Below, piece by piece: positions 22,559 through 34,499 of a DNA stretch of 64,000 nt. Each line of letters begins with the position of its first letter. Within the stretch, counting starts at the first letter, position 1. The DNA is from Nemertoderma westbladi (lineage: Eukaryota; Xenacoelomorpha; Nemertodermatida; Nemertodermatidae): the NCBI GenBank assembly GCA_032718475.1, contig JAUCBJ010003580.1, positions 24,027 through 88,026 of the forward strand. The letters run 5' to 3'. The notes under the pieces are model-generated. The model saw only the letters and a list, made by a program, of their open reading frames with translations. It was not told where the DNA came from and did no database searches. A program made the translations under genes and the position numbers.

Positions 22559-25500
22559 CAGGAATGGTTAGTCTGGCTAAACCCAACTAAAAATAACTAA
22601 AAGATATCGCAGGAATGGTTAGTCTGGCTAAACCCAACTAAAAATAACTAAAAGATATCGCAGGAATGGTTAGTCTGGCTAAACCCAACTAAAAATATCT
22701 AAAAGATATCGCAGGAATGGTTAGTCTGGCTAAACCCAACTAAAAATAACTAAAAGATATCGCAGGAATGGTTAGTCTGGCTAAACCCAACTAAAAATAA
22801 CTAAAAGATATCACAGGAATGGTTAGTCTGGCTAAACCCAACTAAAAATAACTAAAAGATATCGCTGGAATGGTTAGTCTGGCTAAACCCAACTAAAAAT
22901 AACTAAAAGATATCACAGGAATGGTTAGTCTGGCTAAACCCAACTAAAAATAACTAAAAGATATCGCAGGAATGGTTAGTCTGGCTAAACCCAACTAAAA
23001 ATAACTAAAAGAGATCGCAGGAATGGTTAGTCTGGCTAAACCCAACTAAAAATAACTAAAAGATATCGCAGGAATGGTTAGTCTGGCTAAACCCAACTAA
23101 AAATAACTAAAAGATATCGCAGGAATGGTTAGTCTTGCTAAACCCAACTAAAAATAACTAAAGATATCGCAGGAATGGTTAGTCTTGCTAAACCCAACTA
23201 AAAATAACTAAAAGATATCGCAGGAATGGTTAGTCTTGCTAAACCCAACTAAAAATAACTAAAGATATCGCAGGAATGGTTAGTCTGGCTAAACCCAACT
23301 AAAAATAACTAAAAGATATCGCAGGAATGGTTAGTCTGGCTAAACCCAACTAAAAATAACTAAAAGATATCGCAGGAATGGTTAGTCTGGCTAAACCCAA
23401 CTAAAAATATCTAAAAGATATCGCAGGAATGGTTAGTCTGGCTAAACCCAACTAAAAATAACTAAAAGATATCGCAGGAATGGTTAGTCTGGCTAAACCC
23501 AACTAAAAATAACTAAAGATATTGCAGGAATGGTTCGTCTGGCTAAACCCAATAAAAAATAATTAAAGATATCGCAGGAATGGTTCGTCTGGCTAAACCC
23601 AACTAAAAATAATTAAAGATATCGCAGGAATGGTTCGTCTGGCTAAACCCAATTAAAAATAACTAAAAGATATCGCAGGAATGGTTCGTCTGGCTAAACC
23701 CAACTAAAAATAACTAAAAGAGATCGCAGGAATGGTTAGTCTGGCTAAACCCAACTAAAAATAACTAAAAGATATCGCAGGAATGGTTAGTCTGGCTAAA
23801 CCCAACTAAAAATAACTAAAAGATATCGCAGGAATGGTTAGTCTGGCTAAACCCAACTAAAAATAACTAAAAGATATCGCAGGAATGGTTAGTCTTGCTA
23901 AACCCAACTAAAAATAACTAAAGATATCGCAGGAATGGTTAGTCTTGCTAAACCCAACTAAAAATAACTAAAGATATCGCAGGAATGGTTAGTCTGGCTA
24001 AACCCAACTAAAAATAACTAAAAGATATCGCAGGAATGGTTAGTCTGGCTAAACCCAACTAAAAATAACTAAAAGATATCGCAGGAATGGTTAGTCTGGC
24101 TAAACCCAACTAAAAATAACTAAAAGATATCGCAGGAATGGTTAGTCTGGCTAAACCCAACTAAAAATAACTAAAGATATTGCAGGAATGGTTCGTCTGG
24201 CTAAACCCAATTAAAAATAATTAAAGATATCGCAGGAATGGTTCGTCTGGCTAAACCCAACTAAAAATAACTAAAGATATTGCAGGAATGGTTCGTCTGG
24301 CTAAACCCAATTAAAAATAACTAAAAGATATCGCAGGAATGGTTCGTCTGGCTAAACCCAACTAAAAATAACTAAAAGAGATCGCAGGAATGGTTAGTCT
24401 GGCTAAACCCAACTAAAAATAACTAAAAGATATCGCAGGAATGGTTAGTCTGGCTAAACCCAACTAAAAATAACTAAAAGATATCGCAGGAATGGTTAGT
24501 CTGGCTAAACCCAACTAAAAATAACTAAAAGATATCGCAGGAATGGTTAGTCTTGCTAAACCCAACTAAAAATAACTAAAGATATCGCAGGAATGGTTAG
24601 TCTTGCTAAACCCAACTAAAAATAACTAAAGATATCGCAGGAATGGTTAGTCTGGCTAAACCCAACTAAAAATAACTAAAAGATATCGCAGGAATGGTTA
24701 GTCTGGCTAAACCCAACTAAAAATAACTAAAAGATATCGCAGGAATGGTTAGTCTGGCTAAACCCAACTAAAAATAACTAAAAGATATCGCAGGAATGGT
24801 TAGTCTGGCTAAACCCAACTAAAAATAACTAAAAGATATCGCAGGAATGGTTAGTCTGGCTAAACCCAACTAAAAATAACTAAAGATATCGCAGGAATGG
24901 TTAGTCTGGCTAAACCCAACTAAAAATAACTAAAGATATCGCAGGAATGGTTAGTCTGGCTAAACCCAACTAAAAATAACTAAAAGATATCGCAGGAATG
25001 GTTAGTCTGGCTAAACCCAACTAAAAATAACTAAAAGATATCGCAGGAATGGTTAGTCTGGCTAAACCCAACTAAAAATAACTAAAGATATCGCAGGAAT
25101 GGTTCGTCTGGCTAAACCCCATTAAAAATAACTAAAAGATATCGCAGGAATGGTTCGTCTGGCTAAACCCAACTAAAAATAACTAAACGATATCGCAGGA
25201 ATGGTTAGTCTGGCTAAACCCAACTAAAAATAACTAAACGATATCGCAGGAATGGTTAGTCTGGCTAAACCCAACTAAAAATAACTAAAGATATTGCAGG
25301 AATGGTTAGTCTGGCTAAACCCAATTAAAAATAATTAAAGATATCGCAGGAATGGTTCGTCTGGCTAAACCCAACTAAAAATAACTAAACGATATCGCTG
25401 GAATGGTTAGTCTGGCTAAACCCAACTAAAAATAACTAAACGATATCGCAGGAATGGTTAGTCTGGCTAAACCCAACTAAAAATAACTAAAGATATTGCA

Positions 25501-26505
25501 GGAATGGTTCGTCTGGCTAAACCCAATTAAAAATAATTAAAGATATCGCAGGAATGGTTCGTCTGGCTAAACCCAACTAAAAATAACTAAAGATATTGCA
25601 GGAATGGTTCGTCTGGCTAAACCCAATTAAAAATAACTAAAAGATATCGCAGGAATGGTTCGTCTGGCTAAACCCAACTAAAAATAACTAAAAGATATTG
25701 CAGGAATGGTTCGTCTGGCTAAACCCAATTAAAAATAACTAAAAGATATCGCAGGAATGGTTAGTCTGGCTAAACCCAACTAAAAATAACTAAAGATATC
25801 GCAGGAATGGTTCGTCTGGCTAAACCCCATTAAAAATAACTAAAAGATATCGCAGGAATGGTTCGTCTGGCTAAACCCAACTAAAAATAACTAAACGATA
25901 TCGCAGGAATGGTTAGTCTGGCTAAACCCAACTAAAAATAACTAAACGATATCGCAGGAATGGTTAGTCTGGCTAAACCCAACTAAAAATAACTAAAGAT
26001 ATTGCAGGAATGGTTAGTCTGGCTAAACCCAATTAAAAATAATTAAAGATATCGCAGGAATGGTTCGTCTGGCTAAACCCAACTAAAAATAACTAAACGA
26101 TATCGCTGGAATGGTTAGTCTGGCTAAACCCAACTAAAAATAACTAAACGATATCGCAGGAATGGTTAGTCTGGCTAAACCCAACTAAAAATAACTAAAG
26201 ATATTGCAGGAATGGTTCGTCTGGCTAAACCCAATTAAAAATAATTAAAGATATCGCAGGAATGGTTCGTCTGGCTAAACCCAACTAAAAATAACTAAAG
26301 ATATTGCAGGAATGGTTCGTCTGGCTAAACCCAATTAAAAATAACTAAAAGATATCGCAGGAATGGTTCGTCTGGCTAAACCCAACTAAAAATAACTAAA
26401 AGATATTGCAGGAATGGTTCGTCTGGCTAAACCCAATTAAAAATAACTAAAAGATATCGCAGGAATGGTTCGTCTGGCTAAACCCAACTAAAAATAACTA
26501 AAGAT
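22559..26505. repeat. 50/51-bp satellite of intron 3, right part, about 78 units
   Basis: This continues the same array after the LINE. Toward the 3' end the units shift to GTTCGT and AACGATATCG subtypes. A block marked by ACCCCATTAAAA occurs near 25117 and 25825, a ~709-bp (14-unit) duplication. The array ends at about 26505 in CTAAAGATAACTATTTAC, 226 bp before exon D. That leaves normal unique sequence for the branch point and acceptor. Confidence 0.97.
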
Positions 26506-26731
26506 AACTATTTACATACTGGTACTGGTTTGGTAGCTTTTCGGTTTTCACTTTTCGGTTTGTTGTTATAATTAGTTTGTTACTAAGAACGAAGGTACCG
26601 AGGAATAGAACAATTAAAATCGTTTTCTAACAATAATTAGTTTAATTGTAAATTTTAAAACTTTGGAATAACTGGTGTTTGAAAACTTCATGTGGAATAT
26701 TTGAAATCGTACTGTTACTGTATTAATATAG

Positions 26732-26931
26732 GGGTTTCCATAGTGACCAGACGACTCGATTAATGATGCACCGCGCTAAACGAATGAACGCTCCGAGGGG
26801 GTCTTCTAAGAATACTTTGGACGCTAAACAAAGACTCGCGTTATTCAGAAAGTTAGAAACTTTCAACTCAAATCGAACCGGAACTATAACCAAATCGAAA
26901 GCCGTAACTAATCGAGTCAGTTACTTTAGCC
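26732..26931 (+). CDS. LRRIQ1: LRRIQ1 exon D: WGF / LALF block
   Basis: The acceptor is AG at 26730-26731 (TATTAATATAG). The first G completes the split Trp codon, giving WGFHSDQTTRLMMHRAKRMN. This matches the conserved EEWGF...AQ.ML.RA.KM element of LRRIQ1. It continues TLDAKQRLALFRKLETFN, matching a conserved VRLALF block, and RVSYFS. The donor GTAAGT at 26932 is full consensus and the exon ends in phase 1. The next exon begins 6.25 kb downstream, past the 34-bp array. Confidence 0.92.
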
Positions 26932-27177
26932 GTAAGTTAATTATTATTCGCCAACTACCTGAGTCATTTCATTATTTATCACAGGAAATAGGGGGTGCTG
27001 GCATGCCTGCCTATATACATCGGTGTTAGAGAAACTCTACCCACAAATCAATTAAATTAGATTCACCGTTGTTCACTAGTTGGCATTTTAAAACTTTTAC
27101 AACAACATTATTCGTTTGTTATTGGCGCCCTCGATGTGTTATTAATAATTTAATGGCATCAATCAAGCTGATCAAAA

Positions 27178-30100
27178 GCGTGGGACTTTCCGTCGGATCT
27201 ATTTCTCAACCACATGGGACTTTCCGTCGGATCTATTTCTCAACCACATGGGACTTTACGTCGGATCTATTTCTCAACCACATGGGACTTTACGTCGGAT
27301 CTATTTCTCAACCACATGGGACTTTACGTCGGATCTATTTCTCAACCACATGGGACTTTATGTCGGATCTATTTCTTAACCACATGGGACTTTATGTCGG
27401 ATCTATTTCTCAACCACATGGGACTTGCCGTCGGATCTATTTCTCAACCACATGGGACTTTCCGTCGGATCTATTTCTCAACCACATGGGACTTTCCGTC
27501 GGATCTATTTCTCAACCACATGGGACTTTCCGTTGGATCTATTTCTCAACCACATGGGACTTTCCGTCGGATCTATTTCTCAACCACATGGGACTTTCCG
27601 TCGGATCTATTTCTCAACCACATGGGACTTTCCGTCGGATCTATTTCTCAACCACATGGGACTTTCCGTCGGATCTATTTCTCAGCCACATGGGACTTTC
27701 CGTCGGATCTATTTCTCAGCCACATGGGACTTTCCGTCGGATCTATTTCTCAACCACATGGGACTTTCTGTCGGATCTATTTCTCAACCACATGGGACTT
27801 TCCGTCGGATCTATTTCTCAACCACATGGGACTTTCCGTCGGATCTATTTCTCAACCACATGGGACTTTCCGCGGATCTATTTCTCAACCACATGGGACT
27901 TTCCGTCGGATCTATTTCTCAACCACATGGGACTTTCCGTCGGATCTATTTCTCAACCACATGGGACTTTCCGTCGGATCTATTTCTCAACCACATGGGA
28001 CTTTACGTCGGATCTATTTCTCAACCACATGGGACTTTACGTCGGATCTATTTCTCAACCACATGGGACTTTACGTCGGATCTATTTCTCAACCACATGG
28101 GACTTTCCGTCGGATCTATTTCTCAACCACATGGGACTTTCCGTCGGATCTATTTCTCAACCACATGAGACTTCCCGTCGGATCTATTTCTCAACCACAT
28201 GGGACTTTCCGTCGGATCTATTTCTCAACCACATGGGACTTTCCGTCGGATCTATTTCTCAGCCACATGGGACTTTCCATCGGATCTATTTCTCAGCCAC
28301 ATGGGACTTTCCGTCGGATCTATTTCTCAACCACATGGGACTTTCTGTCGGATCTATTTCTCAACCACATGGGACTTTCCGTCGGATCTATTTCTCAACC
28401 ACATGGGACTTTCCGTCGGATCTATTTCTCAGCCACATGGGACTTTCCGTCGGATCTATTTCTCAGCCACATGGGACTTTCCGTCGGATCTATTTCTCAA
28501 CCACATGGGACTTTCTGTCGGATCTATTTCTCAACCACATGGGACTTTCCGTCGGATCTATTTCTCAACCACATGGGACTTTCCGTCGGATCTATTTCTC
28601 AGCCACATGGGACTTTCCGTCGGATCTATTTCTCAGCCACATGGGACTTTACGTCGGATCTATTTCTCAACCACATGGGACTTTCCGTCGGATCTATTTC
28701 TCAACCACATGGGACTTTCCGTCGGATCTATTTCTCAACCACATGGGACTTTCCGTCGGATCTATTTCTCAACCACATGGGACTTTCCGTCGGATCTATT
28801 TCTCAACCACATGGGACTTTCCGTCGGATCTATTTCTCAACCACATGGGACTTTCCGTCGGATCTATTTCTCAACCACATGGGACTTTCCGTCGGATCTA
28901 TTTCTCAACCACATGGGACTTTCTGTCGGATCTATTTCTCAACCACATGGGACTTTCCATCGGATCTATTTCTCAACCACATGGGACTTTCCGTCGGATC
29001 TATTTCTCAACCACATGGGACTTTCCGTCGGATCTATTTCTCAACCACATGGGACTTTCCGTCGGATCTATTTCTCAACCACATGGGACTTTCCGTCGGA
29101 TCTATTTCTCAACCACATGGGACTTTCCGTCGGATCTATTTCTCAACCACATGGGACTTTCCGTCGGATCTATTTCTCAACCACATGGGACTTTCCGTCG
29201 GATCTATTTCTCAACCACATGGGACTTTCCGTCGGATCTATTTCTCAACCACATGGGACTTTCCGTCGGATCTATTTCTCAACCACATGGGACTTTCCGT
29301 CGGATCTATTTCTCAACCACATGGGACTTTCCGTCGGATCTATTTCTCAACCACATGGGACTTTCCGTCGGATCTATTTCTCAACCACATGGGACTTTCC
29401 GTCGGATCTATTTCGCAACCACATGGGACTTTCCGTCGGATCTATTTCTCAACCACATGGGACTTTCCGTCGGATCTATTTCTCAACCACATGGGACTTT
29501 CCGTCGGATCTATTTCTCAACCACATGGGACTTTCCGTCGGATCTATTTCTCAACCACATGGGACTTTCCGTCGGATCTATTTCTCAACCACATGGGACT
29601 TTCCGTCGGATCTATTTCTCAGCCACATGGGACTTTCCGTCGGATCTATTTCTCAACCACATGGGACTTTCTGTCGGATCTATTTCTCAACCACATGGGA
29701 CTTTCCGTCGGATCTATTTCTCAACCACATGGGACTTTCCGTCGGATCTATTTCTCAACCACATGGGACTTTCCGTCGGATCTATTTCTCAACCACATGG
29801 GACTTTCCGTCGGATCTATTTCTCAACCACATGGGACTTTCCGTCGGATCTATTTCTCAACCACATGGGACTTTCCGTCGGATCTATTTCTCAACCACAT
29901 GGGACTTTCCGTCGGATCTATTTCTCAACCACATGGGACTTTCCGTCGGATCTATTTCTCAACCACATGGGACTTTCCGTCGGATCTATTTCTCAACCAC
30001 ATGGGACTTTCCGTCGGATCTATTTCTCAACCACATGGGACTTTCCGTCGGATCTATTTCTCAACCACATGGGACTTTCCGTCGGATCTATTTCTCAACC

Positions 30101-32786
30101 ACATGGGACTTTCCGTCGGATCTATTTCTCAACCACATGGGACTTTCCGTCGGATCTATTTCTCAACCACATGGGACTTTCCGTCGGATCTATTTCTCAA
30201 CCACATGGGACTTTCCGTCGGATCTATTTCTCAACCACATGGGACTTTCGGTCGGATCTATTTCTCAACCACATGGGACTTTCCGTCGGATCTATTTCTC
30301 AACCACATGGGACTTTCCGTCGGATCTATTTCTCAACCACATGGGACTTTCCGTCGGATCTATTTCTCAACCACATGGGACTTTCCGTCGGATCTATTTC
30401 TCAACCACATGGGACTTTCCGTCGGATCTATTTCTCAACCACATGGGACTTTCCGTCGGATCTATTTCTCAACCACATGGGACTTTCCGTCGGATCTATT
30501 TCTCAACCACATGGGACTTTCCGTCGGATCTATTTCTCAACCACATGGGACTTTCCGTCGGATCTATTTCTCAACCACATGGGACTTTCCGTCGGATCTA
30601 TTTCTCAACCACATGGGACTTTCCGTCGGATCTATTTCTCAACCACATGGGACTTTCCGTCGGATCTATTTCTCAACCACATGGGACTTTCCGTCGGATC
30701 TATTTCTCAACCACATGGGACTTTCCGTCGGATCTATTTCTCAACCACATGGGACTTTCCGTCGGATCTATTTCTCAACCACATGGGACTTTCCGTCGGA
30801 TCTATTTCTCAACCACATGGGACTTTCCGTCGGATCTATTTCTCAACCACATGGGACTTTCCGTCGGATCTATTTCTCAACCACATGGGACTTTCCGTCG
30901 GATCTATTTCTCAACCACATGGGACTTTCCGTCGGATCTATTTCTCAACCACATGGGACTTTCCGTCGGATCTATTTCTCAACCACATGGGACTTTCCGT
31001 CGGATCTATTTCTCAACCACATGGGACTTTCCGTCGGATCTATTTCTCAACCACATGGGACTTTCCGTCGGATCTATTTCTCAACCACATGGGACTTTCC
31101 GTCGGATCTATTTCTCAACCACATGGGACTTTCCGTCGGATCTATTTCTCAACCACATGGGACTTTCCGTCGGATCTATTTCTCAACCACATGGGACTTT
31201 CCGTCGGATCTATTTCTCAACCACATGGGACTTTCCGTCGGATCTATTTCTCAACCACATGGGACTTTCCGTCGGATCTATTTCTCAACCACATGGGACT
31301 TTCCGTCGGATCTATTTCTCAACCACATGGGACTTTCCGTCGGATCTATTTCTCAACCACATGGGACTTTCCGTCGGATCTATTTCTCAACCACATGGGA
31401 CTTTCCGTCGGATCTATTTCTCAACCACATGGGACTTTCCGTCGGATCTATTTCTCAACCACATGGGACTTTCCGTCGGATCTATTTCTCAACCACATGG
31501 GACTTTCCGTCGGATCTATTTCTCAACTACATGGGACTTTCCGTCGGATCTATTTCTCAACCACATGAGACTTTCCGTCGGATCTATTTCTCAACCACAT
31601 GGGACTTTCCGTCGGATCTATTTCTCAACCACATGGGACTTTCCGTCGGATCTATTTCTCAACCACATGGGACTTTACGTCGGATCTATTTCTCAACCAC
31701 ATGGGACTTTACGTCGGATCTATTTCTCAACCACATGGGACTTTCCGTCGGATCTATTTCTCAACCACACGGGACTTTCCGTCGGATCTATTTCTCAACC
31801 ACATGGGACTTTCCGTCGGATCTATTTCTCAACCACATGGGACTTTCCGTTGGATCTATTTCTCAACCACATGCGACTTTCCGTCGGATCTATTTCTCAA
31901 CCACATGGGACTTTCCGTCGGATCTATTTCTCAACCACATGGGACTTTCCGTCGGATCTATTTCTCAACCACATGGGACTTTCCGTCGGATCTATTTCTC
32001 AACCACATGGGACTTTCCGTCGGATCTATTTCTCAACCACATGGGACTTTCCGTCGGATCTATTTCTCAACCACATGGGACTTTCCGTCGGATCTATTTC
32101 TCAGCCACATGGGACTTTCCGTCGGATCTATTTCTCAACCACATGGGACTTTCCGTCGGATCTATTTCTCAACCACATGGGACTTTCCGTCGGATCTATT
32201 TCTCAACCACATGGGACTTTCCGTCGGATCTATTTCTCAACCACATGGGACTTTCCGTCGGATCTATTTCTCAACCACATGGGACTTTCCGTCGGATCTA
32301 TTTCTCAACCACATGGGACTTTCCGTCGGATCTATTTCTCAACCACATGGGACTTGCCGTCGGATCTATTTCTCAACCACATGGGACTTTCCGTCGGATC
32401 TATTTCTCAACCACATGGGACTTTCCGTCGGATCTATTTCTCAACCACATGGGACTTTCCGTCGGATCTATTTCTCAACCACATGGGACTTTCCGTCGGA
32501 TCTATTTCTCAACCACATGGGACTTTCCGTCGGATCTATTTCTCAACCACATGGGACTTGCCGTCGGATCTATTTCTCAACCACATGGGACTTTCCGTCG
32601 GATCTATTTATCAACCACATGGGACTTTCCGTCGGATCTATTTCTCAACCACATGGGACTTTCCGTCGGATCTATTTCTCAACCACATGGGACTTTCCGT
32701 CGGATCTATTTCTCAACCACATGGGACTTTCCGTCGGATCTATTTCTCAACCACATGGGACTTTCCGTCGGATCTATTTCTCAACC
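27178..32786. repeat. 34-bp minisatellite, about 165 units, LRRIQ1 intron 4
   Basis: The unit is GGGACTTTCCGTCGG followed by ATCTATTTCTCAACCACAT. The first dozens of units include TTTACG, TTTATG, TTGCCG, CAGCCACAT and TTTCTGTCGG variants in repeating order; the middle (about 29.0-31.5 kb) is nearly invariant. Because 34 is not a multiple of three and the unit has no stop in any + frame, all three + frames stay open, up to 1863 codons. These frames are not called as genes: they lie between two proven exons and simply cycle through all three translations of one unit. Most units contain the consensus NF-kappaB site GGGACTTTCC. Confidence 0.97.
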
Positions 32787-32875
32787 GATTTATATTTATT
32801 TATAAATTGTTAATCTTTCCACTAATTATAATCACCATGAGGCACAATTTATTGTAATATTTTCACCTCGTGATA

Positions 32876-33115
32876 TTTATCACCTCACCAACACCACACC
32901 AACCGCAAACACCACACCAACACCACAACACACATCACCAACACCATACCAACACCTCACCAACACCATACCAACACCTCACCAACACCACACCACACAA
33001 CACCAAACCAATATCTCAACAACACCACACCAACCGCCAACATTTCACCAACACCTCACCAACTCCGCACCCACACTTCATTAATACCACACCAACACAT
33101 CACACAGACCACACA
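32876..33115. repeat. Degenerate CCAACACCACA-type simple repeat
   Basis: C/A-rich imperfect repeats built from ACCAACACC and CACAACACC words lie close to the 3' end of LRRIQ1 intron 4, ahead of exon E. A low-complexity open frame of Thr/His/Pro codons crosses it and is not called. Confidence 0.85.
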
Positions 33116-33183
33116 TATATAAATACATAAATATACATATATAAAAAATTGCTGACTCAATAATTTTTTATCCGATTCTGCAG

Positions 33184-33389
33184 ACGATATCCAATCTGAA
33201 GCTGATATCGCCGCGAATAAACGGAGCTACACTTACAAGTGGTTGAACACAGTAGCGCCATCTACTGGCGAAGAAACAGCAGCATCAATACCAACCAATC
33301 AGCAGCCGTTGTTTCTTCGCAGCGGGAAACCCAGAGTTTTACCTCAACCAATCGATAAACGGCGTCTCTCATTGGACGCCAGGGAACTT
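33184..33389 (+). CDS. LRRIQ1: LRRIQ1 exon E: YKWLN block
   Basis: The acceptor is CCGATTCTGCAG. With the single base carried from exon D the first codon is CAC, then DIQSEADIAANKRSYTYKWLN. This matches the conserved N(K/R)..YTYQWLHTQV element near the C-terminus of LRRIQ1. The rest (LFLRSGKPRVLPQPIDKRRLSLDARE) is basic and probably disordered. The donor GTAAGT at 33390 is consensus and the exon ends in phase 0. The next intron is only 99 bp, in sharp contrast to the upstream introns. Confidence 0.9.
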
Positions 33390-33488
33390 GTAAGTACAAC
33401 AACAACGTATTCCGGCATTGCCGGTATTCCGACTACATTAAAACTCTATTGGCAAAAATATAATTATTTAATAATTTTCTGCTTTTAG

Positions 33489-33603
33489 AGTCAAAGTAAC
33501 TCAGCAATAGATGTATTGAGTGTAAACAGCCACTCAGAAAACACCTCACGATATGGCAACCAATCAAGCAATAGAACATTCTCAGCTGAAGCATTGTTGT
33601 CAC
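33489..33603 (+). CDS. LRRIQ1: LRRIQ1 exon F: Ser/Asn-rich C-terminal segment
   Basis: The acceptor is TTTTCTGCTTTTAG and the donor is GTAAGT at 33604. The product is SQSNSAIDVLSVNSHSEN, then TSRYGNQSSNRTFSAEALLS. It sits where vertebrate LRRIQ1 has the short DLFSMTN...SALSVN segment before its end. The exon ends in phase 1, so a further exon must follow; I could not place it in the remaining 30 kb. Confidence 0.82.
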
Positions 33604-33714
33604 GTAAGTCTGCTAATCACCTTTTATTTATGTTATATATTATTTTAATTTAAAACTTTATAAATTCAGGTTTCTTAACGAATCCCAAAAAATATTATTA
33701 TAACTTTTGTTGGT

Positions 33715-33800
33715 CACGTTAGCAAAGTCGGCAATGACGTCCAGGTGGGATCGAACTGGTGACCTCCTAGTCGGAAGTCTGACTGCCAATTTTGACTAGA
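33715..33800 (-). other. tRNA-like sequence, possible SINE head
   Basis: On the minus strand GGTCACCAGTTCGATCCC contains a good box B (GTTCGATCC), preceded by an anticodon-arm-like CAGACTTCCGACTAGG. No convincing box A or acceptor stem pairing is visible, so it is not called as a functional tRNA. Confidence 0.3.
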
Positions 33801-33923
33801 AGCCAATTTTGAAAATAATCTGTGATGGACTGCTACACATTGACATCCCTCGCGCAATACGAGCCGAACTCTGCACCTCCAAATGGTTAAATTATAAGAA
33901 AAAGTAATGGAAGCACAATAATA

Positions 33924-33954
33924 AAAGTGTTACAAGGTAACCTTGTAACACTTT
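33924..33954. repeat. Perfect short palindrome, 15-bp arms
   Basis: The arms AAAGTGTTACAAGGT and ACCTTGTAACACTTT flank one base. It could form a hairpin or be the tip of a small inverted-repeat element; nothing else supports a specific role. Confidence 0.85.
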
Positions 33955-34099
33955 CAATAATGAATAATTCTTACTTTGAACTGTTTATGTTTAATAAAGC
34001 CAGGGGAAGGCCTCTACGAGAGGCTGAAATCTCGCTGTAATAATACCCTTTATTTTTGGTACATCTGTCGGTGGGTGTAGACCTTGAAACACATTTGAT

Positions 34100-34495
34100 A
34101 TGTTTTACTTTGAAAGTGGAGAGTCTTGCGCGTCTTTTGACACTACAATTAACTAATTAATTATAACGTGGATTGATAAAATGCTGTTCGCAATTGCAAA
34201 CCGGTATGCAAGCACTAGCGCTATTACAGCTTACTTCATTAAGTTGGGTTTACCGGTGGGTGACCGGTACACATGTTTAGGTCCGCGTAGCGAGAACTGT
34301 AATATTCACCCCGTTGTTATTGTTGGTGTTGTTGTTTTTAATTTCCAATTAGCTTTTCCGCGTAGCGAGACCTCTAGTATTGACTTAAGTTGTTGTTGTT
34401 ATAAGGCTTCATACGGCACAGTAGTGGCGTTGTTTCGTAATGTAATTGTAGTGTCAAAAGACGCGCAAGACTCCGCTTTGAATTGATACAAGCCA
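34100..34495. mobile_element. Possible MITE with inverted repeats
   Basis: A perfect 31-bp inverted repeat (34121-34151 and 34443-34473, containing GAGTCTTGCGCGTCTTTTGA) encloses about 290 bp. Similarity continues imperfectly outward through CTTTGAAAGTGGA on the left and the complement of CCGCTTTGAATTG on the right. No target-site duplication is convincing. Inside, TCCGCGTAGCGAGA occurs twice. There is no transposase. Confidence 0.5.
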
Positions 34496-34499
34496 CGTG

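Noticed and set aside
27069-32857. Very long open frames (up to 1863 codons) in the 34-bp array
   Set aside because: They lie in an intron between two exons with matching phases and are the three translations of one non-coding unit in turn.
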